Below, one piece after another: positions 7,410 through 14,880 of a stretch of DNA of 14,972 bases; within the stretch, counting starts at the first letter, position 1; every line of letters begins with the position of its first letter. Both the position numbers and the translations under genes were made by a program. Source of the stretch: CAZODA01 sp964578485. Lineage in GTDB: Bacteria; Bacteroidota; Bacteroidia; Bacteroidales; Marinilabiliaceae. The stretch covers positions 1-14,972 of the forward strand of contig CAZODA010000068.1 of the NCBI GenBank assembly GCA_964578485.1, in the 5' to 3' direction. Below the pieces are notes generated by a model. The model searched no databases. It saw nothing but the letters and a program-made list of their open reading frames with translations, and had not been told where the DNA came from.

Positions 7410-9403
7410 TAGAAAAAAATAAAATATATCGACCTATAAATCGGCTGTTGATAGCAAACAGAGGTGAAGTAAGTGAACGTATTATAAGAACTGCTCGTAA
7501 ATCCGGTATCACTACTATTGGTATTTGCACCGACTTAGAGCCTGAGACAGCTGCTGATGAATCAGCTTTTTTAGAAGGCTTAACACTTCAGGAAACCTTT
7601 TTAAATATCCCTGCTATTATTCGTTTGGCAAAGGAATTTCGTGCCGATGCCATACATCCCGGATATGGATTTTTATCTGAAAGTGCAAAATTTGCCTCCG
7701 AAGTAGAAAAAGCAGGAATTATTTTTATTGGTTCATCACCTGAGCATATAGCATTGATGGGAAACAAAATAAAAGCAGTGGATTTAGCTGAAAAATTATC
7801 CATTCCCACAATTTTTTCTGTCCATGGTAGTATCGCGGAAATACTTCAACAGTCATTTTCATTAAAATTTCCTCTTTTAATAAAGGCAGCTTTTGGAGGT
7901 GGCGGAAAAGCTATGTTGCTTGTCAGGGATAAAGCAAGCCTTGAGTCTCAGCTACACCAAGCTACGAGAGAAGCTGCTAATTATTTTGGTGATGCTACTG
8001 TATTTGTTGAGCAATATATTAGTCAGGCTCGACACGTAGAAGTTCAAGTTTTAGGGGATAAATATGGTAAGCTTGTTCATCTTTTCGAACGTGAATGTTC
8101 TATTCAGCGACGATATCAGAAAATTATTGAGGAAGCACCTGCACCAAATCTCGATGCGAAAATTAGGGAAAGATTAATTAATGATGCAATAAAACTTTGT
8201 GAGAACATTGCCTACTATGGCGCCGGCACTGTAGAGTTTTTGGTTGACCCTTCCGGACAGCATTACTTTCTTGAAATGAACACCCGTCTGCAGGTAGAGC
8301 ATCCCGTAACAGAGATGTTGACAGGTATTGATATAGTTGAGCAACAAATACTGATCTCTTCGGGACTTCCTTTAAGCATTGAACAGGATGAAATTAAAAG
8401 CCGCGGACATGCCATTGAATGCCGTATTTATGCAGAAAAAGCACATGATGATTTTCGGCCTTCTCCCGGATGCCTTTATGCTGTAAATTGGCCTTCTTCA
8501 GAGCTCGTTCGTACCGATACCTGGTTTTATGATGAAGTTGAGATTCATCCTACTTTCGATCCTATGTTGGCAAAACTTATAGCCCATGGCGATAGTCGTG
8601 AACAGGCTTTGTTAAAAATGCGACAAGCCTTAGAATCCGTTCGTTTAAGTGGCATATATACTAATATTGATTATTTAATTGCGCTCATCAGTGACAAGAA
8701 TTTTAGAGCTGCCAAATTATCAACCTTATTTTGTAAGGAATTCATTTATGCTGTACCAGAACTTCCATCTCAGGCAGAGCTGGCAATTGCAGCACAGCTT
8801 TGTTTAACCAAACCTGTTGAAACACAGAGTTCGGTCTTATCGCTCTGGTACAGCATTGAATTCCGAACAGCCTTACAACAAATTTCTTTTAGTATTGATG
8901 CTGATGAATATATTGTTGAATGGGAGAAATTGTTGCAAGCTGATGCAAGAGAAATTAGGCTTAACGATGGAAAACCAAGCCTTGTAACTCAAATTGAAAT
9001 TGAAAAAGAAAAAATCACCTTTATCCATGAAGGAAAGAGGACAAGCTTTTTCTATAAAAAAACAGCAAATGGCTGTTTTTTAATTGAAAAAAGGCCCTAT
9101 CATTTTATGATCCGTCCTTCATGGAAGTTGCCCGATAAACCACAGCACAATATTTCACATCCTGTTAGCAATAATAATAATTGCATTTATTTAAAGGCAC
9201 CCATACCCGGAAGACTTGCAGAGGTGAAAGTGATAAGCGGGCAAAAAATATTAAAAGGAGATGTTTTGGTAGTGCTTGAAGCAATGAAAATGGAAAATCA
9301 TTTACAAGCCGAATATGAAGGAATAGTAAAAAGGGTGAATTTCCATGCCGGTCAACAGGTTAAAGCCAATGAGGTAATTTTGGAATTAGATATAGATAGA
9401 TAA
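7406..9403 (+). CDS. mccA: Methylcrotonyl-CoA carboxylase, biotin carboxylase/biotin carrier (alpha) subunit
   Basis: Carboxylates its own biotin with ATP and bicarbonate and presents it to the beta subunit. The 665-aa protein has the expected order. The biotin carboxylase domain (about 12-450) shows RLLIANRGE, HPGYGFLSE (84-92), the glycine-rich loop GGGGKAM (164-170), ERECSIQRRYQKIIEEAPAP (228-247) and EMNTRLQVEHPVTEM (290-304). A linker/BT region follows (about 450-590). The biotinyl domain comes last (595-665), with EAMKMEN and the biotin-accepting lysine K628. The length is right for MCC alpha. One oddity is alanine at position 169, where most biotin carboxylases have glycine (GGGGKGM). 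Its ATG overlaps the liuC stop codon (7406-7409), so the two are probably coupled. The substrate is set by the partner beta subunit. Confidence 0.92.
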   Translation: MIEKNKIYRPINRLLIANRGEVSERIIRTARKSGITTIGICTDLEPETAADESAFLEGLTLQETFLNIPAIIRLAKEFRADAIHPGYGFLSESAKFASEVEKAGIIFIGSSPEHIALMGNKIKAVDLAEKLSIPTIFSVHGSIAEILQQSFSLKFPLLIKAAFGGGGKAMLLVRDKASLESQLHQATREAANYFGDATVFVEQYISQARHVEVQVLGDKYGKLVHLFERECSIQRRYQKIIEEAPAPNLDAKIRERLINDAIKLCENIAYYGAGTVEFLVDPSGQHYFLEMNTRLQVEHPVTEMLTGIDIVEQQILISSGLPLSIEQDEIKSRGHAIECRIYAEKAHDDFRPSPGCLYAVNWPSSELVRTDTWFYDEVEIHPTFDPMLAKLIAHGDSREQALLKMRQALESVRLSGIYTNIDYLIALISDKNFRAAKLSTLFCKEFIYAVPELPSQAELAIAAQLCLTKPVETQSSVLSLWYSIEFRTALQQISFSIDADEYIVEWEKLLQADAREIRLNDGKPSLVTQIEIEKEKITFIHEGKRTSFFYKKTANGCFLIEKRPYHFMIRPSWKLPDKPQHNISHPVSNNNNCIYLKAPIPGRLAEVKVISGQKILKGDVLVVLEAMKMENHLQAEYEGIVKRVNFHAGQQVKANEVILELDIDR

Positions 9404-9442
9404 ATATCAACGATTTGTTTAATAGATAAATATTATTTTTTA

Positions 9443-10588
9443 ATGGACCCAATAATCAAAAAGCATCATGAGGACTTACGCTCTCAAGTTCGTTTTTTTG
9501 CTGAAAGTGAAATAACTCCTCTTGCTGCAAAGCTCGATGAAGAAGAAAGATTTTCCACAGAATTAACCCGTCGTATGGGTGAAGAAGGCTTGTTTGGTAT
9601 CAATATTCCGAAGAAATATGGTGGTAGAGCTCTTGATACCTTGTCATATATTATTGCAGTAGAGGAACTTGCAAGGATTGATAGTTCTCAAGCAGCAACA
9701 GTTGCGGCCCATAACAGTTTAGGTATCAGTCCTATCCTTGAATATGGTTCAGAGGCACAAAAAGATAAATATCTGCCCTTATTAACAAGCGGTGAACATC
9801 TTTGGGCTTTTGGCCTTACAGAGAATAATGCAGGTTCTGATGCACGCGGTACAGAAACCACTGCCACTAAGGATGGAGATAGTTGGTTGATTAATGGCAA
9901 CAAACGATATATAACAAATATTTCCAATCCCCTTACCCTTGGTGTAACTTTGCAGGTTATGACAACTAATGAAAATGGCAGTCCGCGCCTTACTGCCTTA
10001 TTGGTTGAAAAAGGTACGGAAGGATTTTCAAGTCGGCGTCTTACAGGAAAAATGATGTGGCGTGCTTCCGATACAGGTGAGGCTGCTTTTGTAAACTGCC
10101 GTGTTCCTCTTGATAATTTGCTTGGGCAAGAAGGGCAGGGGGCACGTTATATGCTCAGAACACTTGATGGAGGTCGCTTGTCGATAGCCGCCATGGGATT
10201 GGGATTAGCACGTGGAGCATTTGAAATGGCCTTAAAACATGCAAAAACAAGAAAGCAATTCGGGCAAACTATCGGTCGTTTTCAGGCGGTAGCTTTTAAA
10301 CTTGCCGATATGGATATAAAGCTTGAACTTGCACGTAATACTCTATATAGGGCATGTTGGTTAAAGGATCAGGGCTTGCCTTTTACTCGTGAGGCAGCAA
10401 TAGCCAAAATTTACAGTTCAGAAATTGCCCGAGAAATTGCCGATGAAGCAGTTCAGATCTTTGGGGGTTCAGGTTTGTTTAAGGATAATCCTGTTGAGCG
10501 TTTTTATCGTGATCAGCGTTTACTCCAAATTGGTGAAGGAACAACAGAAATATTGAAACTTGTTGTTTCCAGGAACTTAGGTGTTTAA
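9443..10588 (+). CDS. Acyl-CoA dehydrogenase, short/branched-chain type
   Basis: An FAD-dependent acyl-CoA dehydrogenase of 381 aa, a normal length. The FAD/substrate block LWAFGLTENNAGSDA is at 120-134, RKQFGQ at 270-275, and the C-terminal QIFGGSGLFKDNPVERFYRD at 338-357. Context suggests oxidation of isovaleryl-CoA to 3-methylcrotonyl-CoA, the substrate of the carboxylase encoded just upstream (39 bp gap). However, the catalytic glutamate sits in GEGTT (E365), the position used by short- and medium-chain and 2-methyl-branched enzymes. The helix-G position used by isovaleryl-CoA dehydrogenase is glycine here (LDGGRL, G244, where IVD has LDLERL). It is therefore not a textbook LiuA and may use isovaleryl-CoA, 2-methylbutyryl-CoA, isobutyryl-CoA or butyryl-CoA. 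Electrons would pass to electron-transfer flavoprotein, not encoded here. Confidence 0.85.
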   Translation: MDPIIKKHHEDLRSQVRFFAESEITPLAAKLDEEERFSTELTRRMGEEGLFGINIPKKYGGRALDTLSYIIAVEELARIDSSQAATVAAHNSLGISPILEYGSEAQKDKYLPLLTSGEHLWAFGLTENNAGSDARGTETTATKDGDSWLINGNKRYITNISNPLTLGVTLQVMTTNENGSPRLTALLVEKGTEGFSSRRLTGKMMWRASDTGEAAFVNCRVPLDNLLGQEGQGARYMLRTLDGGRLSIAAMGLGLARGAFEMALKHAKTRKQFGQTIGRFQAVAFKLADMDIKLELARNTLYRACWLKDQGLPFTREAAIAKIYSSEIAREIADEAVQIFGGSGLFKDNPVERFYRDQRLLQIGEGTTEILKLVVSRNLGV

Positions 10589-10630
10589 GCCTTCAAATCA
10601 TTATATTGAAAAAAATAAATCCTCAGTTTT

Positions 10631-11623
10631 ATGGAAGACCGAAAAAGATCACATATCGAACTTGCTTTTAAATCAAGGATAAGTGCAGATGAAGCAAATC
10701 CGGACTTTTTTTATGAGCCTTTATTGGCTGCACATCCTCACAAAGAGCCGGATACATTTTCCTTTGCCGGAAAAGTTATGAAATTGCCTGTTTGGATTAG
10801 TAGTATGACGGGGGGAACTAAAATGGCAGGAAAAATCAACCGTAACCTCGCAATGTTAAGCAGGGATTTTGGCCTCGGTATGGGTTTGGGATCTTGCCGC
10901 AGCTTATTAGACAGCCACCGGCATCTCCAAGATTTTGATATAAGAAAAATCACGGGAGAGGAAGTTCCCCTTTTTGCAAATCTTGGAATTGCCCAATTAG
11001 AAACTCTATTGGAAAACAAAGAAATACATAGAATTGATGAATTGCTTGAACTTCTTAAAGCTGATGGAATTATAATACATGTAAATCCTTTGCAAGAAGC
11101 TTTTCAGCCGGAAGGGGAGACATTCAAGCATCCACCAATTGAAACCATTGAAGCCTTTTTGTCACAAAGCTCTGTTAGAGTGATAGTTAAGGAAGTAGGA
11201 CAAGGCATGGGACCCCAAAGTTTAAAACGCTTGTTGTCACTGCCTTTAGAAGCTGTTGAATTCGGGGCCTTAGGAGGAACAAATTTCACGAAACAGGAAT
11301 TATTGCGACATAAAAATTCTGATACCCAAGTCTTTGATACCTTTGGTAGGATAGGTCATACAGCACGGGAAATGACCCTTTTTGTAAATGAAATACTTGC
11401 CGATACTCCTGAGGTAAAATGTAAGAAGCTTATTATATCAGGTGGTATAAGAGATGTTCTTGAAGGATATTATCTGACGAAAATAAGTAAGATACCGGCT
11501 GTTTTTGGTATGGGGGCTGCCTTCCTTCAATATGCAATGGGCGATTATGAAGATCTTAAAAATTTTATGACTCAAATTAAGCAAAGCCTCTTGCTTGCAA
11601 GTCAGTATCTTATTCCTAAATAA
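10631..11623 (+). CDS. fni: Type 2 isopentenyl-diphosphate delta-isomerase (FMN)
   Basis: Interconverts isopentenyl and dimethylallyl diphosphate using reduced FMN, supplying both C5 units for prenyl chains. Family motifs are intact in the 330-aa protein: RKRSHIE (4-10), WISSMTGGT (55-63), IHVNPLQEAFQPEGE (149-163) with Q159 as the expected catalytic glutamine and the following glutamates as metal ligands, VKEVGQGM (186-193), FGALGGTNF (211-219) and SGGIRD (270-275). The start is ATG at 10631, 42 bp after the dehydrogenase. The next gene (HMG-CoA reductase) begins 9 bp after its stop, so the two are almost certainly co-transcribed. It completes the mevalonate pathway encoded by the divergent operon. 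Confidence 0.95.
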   Translation: MEDRKRSHIELAFKSRISADEANPDFFYEPLLAAHPHKEPDTFSFAGKVMKLPVWISSMTGGTKMAGKINRNLAMLSRDFGLGMGLGSCRSLLDSHRHLQDFDIRKITGEEVPLFANLGIAQLETLLENKEIHRIDELLELLKADGIIIHVNPLQEAFQPEGETFKHPPIETIEAFLSQSSVRVIVKEVGQGMGPQSLKRLLSLPLEAVEFGALGGTNFTKQELLRHKNSDTQVFDTFGRIGHTAREMTLFVNEILADTPEVKCKKLIISGGIRDVLEGYYLTKISKIPAVFGMGAAFLQYAMGDYEDLKNFMTQIKQSLLLASQYLIPK

Positions 11624-11632
11624 AAGAATATT

Positions 11633-12925
11633 ATGGAGCTAATAAAAGGCTTTTCCAAATTATCGCGTGAAGAAAAAATTTCTGTGATTCAAAATACACT
11701 CGGCCTGGAAGAAAAGTTTGAACAAATACTATCTGATTTTTTACATCCTGTTGATCAAGCCCTTTTTGATGACTTTTCAGAAAATACTATAAGTAATTTT
11801 TATCTCCCTTTTGGAGTTGCTCCTAATTTTTTAATCGATGGAGAACTGTTTTTTGTTCCTATGGTTGTTGAAGAAAGCTCTGTAGTGGCAGCTGCATCAA
11901 AGGCTGCTTCATTTTGGGCAAACAATGGAGGCTTTAAAACCATAGTACATAACGATATTAAAACCGGCCATATATGGTTTAATTGGGATGGAGACGGCTC
12001 TATTTTAAAAGAGTTGGAACTTACACTTGCCGATACTTTAAAACGATCGATATCAGAGCTTACCAAAGCAATGGAACAAAGAGGAGCCGGCATAAAAGGT
12101 ATGGAAATTCTTCCTTTAGAAACTCAGCCTTCAAGCTATCAGTTGCTTGTATCCTTTAAAACAGCTGATAGTATGGGCGCAAACTTTATTAATACCTGCC
12201 TTGAAAGTATGAAAAAACCCTTAACAGATTTTTTTGTAAGGCGACAATTAGCAGCTCCCGATATAATAATGGCAATATTGTCGAACTATAATCCCGATTG
12301 TCTTGTCTCCTGTTCAGTAAGCTGTCGGATAGAAGCCCTTAAACCCTTCGCCGGAAGCCTGTCGCCCGCCGAATTTGCTCATCGTTTTAAGCAAGCAGTT
12401 GATATTGCAAAAGACAGTCCTAATAGGGCCGTCACTCATAATAAGGGTATATTTAATGGTATAGATGCCGTTGTAATAGCTACCGGCAATGATTTCAGAG
12501 CAGTTGAAGCCGCCGGTCATGCCTATGCTGCACGTGATGGAAATTACAAATCTTTGTCAACATGCAACATTGATGATGAATATTTTTATTTTTCCTTAGA
12601 GCTGCCTCTTGCTTTAGGAACAGTGGGCGGATTAACAAAGCTACATCCTCTTGCTCGGCTTTCTCTTGCTATGCTAAAAAATCCTTCAGCCCATAAACTT
12701 ATGGGAATTGTGGCAGCAGCCGGCTTGGCTAATAATTTCTCTGCCCTTGCAGCACTCCTTACTACCGGTATTCAAAAAGGACATATGAAACTTCATTTAT
12801 CAAATATTCTGAATACTTTTAAAGCAAGTAAAAAAGAAAAAAATGACGCTGAGGCATTTTTTCAAAATCGTACTGTAAGTCATAATGCAGTAAAAGATTT
12901 TTTAAGTCAACTTCGAAATAGGTAA
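11633..12925 (+). CDS. mvaA: HMG-CoA reductase, class II
   Basis: Interconverts HMG-CoA and mevalonate with NAD(P)H. The 430-aa length and the lack of any N-terminal membrane anchor mark a soluble bacterial class II enzyme. Seen: LPFGVAPNFLIDG (58-70), VVEESSVVAAAS (78-89) with catalytic E80, MGANFINT (181-188), CSVSCRIEA, HNKGIFNGIDAVVIATGNDFRA (269-290) with K271 and D287, and GHMKLH (383-388) with H384; all catalytic residues are present. Class II enzymes are often annotated as degradative. Here the five biosynthetic partner genes favour the mevalonate-forming direction. Residue K176, just before DSMGAN, may point to NADPH rather than NADH. It lies 9 bp after fni and is the last gene of the operon. 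No clear terminator follows: an octamer repeat begins at its stop codon. Confidence 0.95.
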   Translation: MELIKGFSKLSREEKISVIQNTLGLEEKFEQILSDFLHPVDQALFDDFSENTISNFYLPFGVAPNFLIDGELFFVPMVVEESSVVAAASKAASFWANNGGFKTIVHNDIKTGHIWFNWDGDGSILKELELTLADTLKRSISELTKAMEQRGAGIKGMEILPLETQPSSYQLLVSFKTADSMGANFINTCLESMKKPLTDFFVRRQLAAPDIIMAILSNYNPDCLVSCSVSCRIEALKPFAGSLSPAEFAHRFKQAVDIAKDSPNRAVTHNKGIFNGIDAVVIATGNDFRAVEAAGHAYAARDGNYKSLSTCNIDDEYFYFSLELPLALGTVGGLTKLHPLARLSLAMLKNPSAHKLMGIVAAAGLANNFSALAALLTTGIQKGHMKLHLSNILNTFKASKKEKNDAEAFFQNRTVSHNAVKDFLSQLRNR

Positions 12926-13028
12926 TTAGTTAATTAGCAGATTAGTAGATTAGTGGATTAGCAGATGTGATGATTAGCAAATTAGTTGATGTGATGATTA
13001 GCAGATTAGTTAATTAGCAAATTATCAA
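12925..13028. repeat. Octanucleotide tandem array, consensus ATTAGYWR
   Basis: Thirteen consecutive 8-bp units begin at the last base of the mvaA stop codon. ATTAG occurs at 12925, 12933, 12941, 12949, 12957, 12973, 12981, 12997, 13005 and 13013, always 8 or 16 bp apart. The units at 12965 and 12989 are ATGTGATG, and the last, at 13021, is ATTATCAA. The array is degenerate but keeps strict register. It lies in the convergent gap between mvaA and the DUF418 gene and has no coding potential. Confidence 0.85.
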
Positions 13029-13305
13029 TCATCAGTAAACAGTAAATGAGTTATTAATTATAAATTATGAATTACCAATGAAAAATTGAAAATTGAAAAT
13101 GTTGAGGACTACGTCGTTTAGAATGGTTTAGAGTTTAGAGTTCAAGAATTAAAAGGCTGAAAGCTTATGAATTCGTGTAAATCTGCGGAAATTCGTTGAC
13201 CTATTTCGTCTTTGTCTTCGTAATTGAAAATTCGTAATTCGTAATTTTTAATTCGTAATTGATTTTCGCGGTCTTCGCGTGAACCCATTAACCACTTCGT
13301 AATTA
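13029..13305. repeat. Mosaic of heptanucleotide repeats in the convergent gap
   Basis: This gene-free stretch carries several 7-bp tandem repeats. ATTGAAA occurs twice (13085-13098). GTTTAGA occurs three times (13116, 13126, 13133; the last two in tandem). A run of heptamers from 13217 to 13265 contains TTCGTAA at 13217, 13231, 13238 and 13252, with TTGAAAA, TTTTTAA and TTGATTT as in-register variants. A further TTCGTAATT at 13296-13304 touches the stop codon of the DUF418 gene. No RNA gene or clear terminator is visible. Confidence 0.7.
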
Positions 13306-14493
13306 CTAATTACTATAAACCCATGTTGCTTTATGCCATAGTTTTTCCAAAGGTCCTTGTTTAAAACGCTTATACCAAAGATTACAAAAACTCAACTGAA
13401 TTATAAAAATAAGTATTCCTACAATCAAACTTGCAGTATATCCGAGGTAGGGAGCTAAATTTAATCCGATAGGAAAAAATATAAATGCCCCTATAATTGA
13501 TTGTGAAATATAGTTTGTAAGGCTCATTTTTCCATACACTTTCAATTTATCCATCCATTTTCTAAAAGGGCTTTTGTAGTATATAATTATAAATGAAGCT
13601 ACAAGAACAAAGGTAAAAAACAGTTTTTGCCACATATCCAAGGCCGTCCCGATACTGTTTTTTATGATTTCGCTTGAAGCATTATCGTAGCATTCCACCT
13701 TTAGGGGATAGAGTATTCCGAAAAGTATGGAAGAAACAATAAGCAGTTTAATCCAAAATTTTATATTTTCTTGTGAATTAATAAATAAGTTCTTCCTGCT
13801 TAGGAGAAATCCAAGTAAAAACAATCCTATGGTTTGTACAAAACGCCCTCCATTAACAGCCCACAATAAACTGGCTTTTTGTCCGCTTGTAATATTCCCA
13901 ATAAAAAAGGTTCTTGGATTACCGCTTTTTACTCCTTCTTGAACAATTTCATACAAGCCTCCCACATTAAGATTCGGCATTGAGTATGCTTCATTAATCC
14001 GACTACTTATAAAATGAAATAATTCAATAGGTTGAATAAAGCAAAGGACTGCTATTAATAGAATAGTTTTGTTATTCAATTTGCATACCAATACCAAGGA
14101 GAGTCCGGTAATTACAAAAAGCATAAGCACATCACCCCCCGGGAAAAATGCTGCATTAATAGTGGCAAAAATAGCCAGAAGCATAAGTCTCCAAATGAAA
14201 CGCAATCTAAAATCCCGATCAATATTTTTCTGATTTGTATATTGAATATAGAAGGTAAAGCCAAACAAAAGAGCGAATATAGAATATCCCTTACCGCCTA
14301 TAAGTGAGAATACGGTAATAAATACAACTGAATCAAGCGCAACTAACCAGCTCGGCTGTAACATTTTGTCAGGATAAACAGGGTAAATAAAATGCTCTAC
14401 ACTATGTATTAAGATTATTGCCAATACTGCAAAACCACGTAAGGCATCAACAATATCTATTCTTGGAGATTTCAAAACAGTTGTTTGCTTCAT
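13306..14493 (-). CDS. DUF418 family integral membrane protein (YeiB-like)
   Basis: A 395-aa polytopic inner-membrane protein of unknown function. The N-terminus RIDIVDALRGFAVLAIILIH (11-30) and the C-terminal block GKMSLTNYISQSIIG (321-335), followed by GPLEKLWHKAT (380-390), are the two signatures of DUF418 proteins. These relate to the acyltransferase-3/heparan N-acetyltransferase type of membrane fold. Hydrophobic segments suggest about ten membrane spans, for example near 17-34, 53-83, 98-116, 120-137, 142-160, 220-232, 245-262, 290-307, 328-346 and 352-371. A soluble loop (about 161-215) lies mid-protein. The start is ATG at 14491-14493; the stop is TAG at 13306-13308. It converges on the HMG-CoA reductase operon and shares no obvious pathway with it. 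A role in modifying an envelope component is only a family-level guess. Confidence 0.85.
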   Translation of the reverse strand: MKQTTVLKSPRIDIVDALRGFAVLAIILIHSVEHFIYPVYPDKMLQPSWLVALDSVVFITVFSLIGGKGYSIFALLFGFTFYIQYTNQKNIDRDFRLRFIWRLMLLAIFATINAAFFPGGDVLMLFVITGLSLVLVCKLNNKTILLIAVLCFIQPIELFHFISSRINEAYSMPNLNVGGLYEIVQEGVKSGNPRTFFIGNITSGQKASLLWAVNGGRFVQTIGLFLLGFLLSRKNLFINSQENIKFWIKLLIVSSILFGILYPLKVECYDNASSEIIKNSIGTALDMWQKLFFTFVLVASFIIIYYKSPFRKWMDKLKVYGKMSLTNYISQSIIGAFIFFPIGLNLAPYLGYTASLIVGILIFIIQLSFCNLWYKRFKQGPLEKLWHKATWVYSN

Positions 14494-14880
14494 TGTTTAT
14501 TTTTTCTGTGTGCTAAGCTTCAATTTTCGAAATAAATATACACATTCGTATATTCCTAACTTGCAGCATTCGTATAAAATTTTTATTGGAATATTTAAAG
14601 AGCCTTTATCTTGCTGATAATTAATGATATGTAAAATATTGATAAAAAGGAAGAGTTTTTAATGTATCCGAAGCATTCTGCTTTGGGAAAAACTGGATAC
14701 GTCATTCCATTTTTCGGGATCGCTCTCGCTGCAAAATTCAACGAAGTTAAAGTTAACCTTCTCCCCACGTCCTTGTTGGCTTTTCCTAAAAGGCACAAAG
14801 CTAGTTTCTATAAAAAATCTTTCATTCAAACCATTAACGCACAGCCAACTGCGCCTCGCTACCGCCGGCTACCCTGTCCC
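14494..14880. other. Gene-poor region with a possible small ORF or dispersed element
   Basis: The first 100 bp should carry the promoter of the DUF418 gene, but no clear box is visible. A 67-codon frame on the minus strand (14595-14798) begins with TTG and has no ATG before about codon 32. Its sequence has no recognised domain, so it is not called as a gene. An imperfect hairpin, CCGAAGCA/TGCTTTGG with a TTC loop, is at 14668-14686, nested in a GTATCC/GGATAC pair (14664-14700). The part from about 14690 to 14880 is visibly richer in GC than its surroundings and may be a dispersed or decayed element. Confidence 0.35.

Noticed and set aside
4984..9403. Geranyl-CoA carboxylase (acyclic terpene utilisation) instead of methylcrotonyl-CoA carboxylase
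   Set aside because: The biosynthetic mevalonate context, the LiuC-type hydratase and the beta-subunit motifs fit MCC better, and no citronellol/geraniol catabolic genes are present. It remains a minor alternative.
11633..12925. Mevalonate catabolism by a degradative HMG-CoA reductase
   Set aside because: Class II enzymes are often labelled degradative, but the complete set of mevalonate-to-IPP genes beside it and the missing HMG-CoA lyase favour synthesis.
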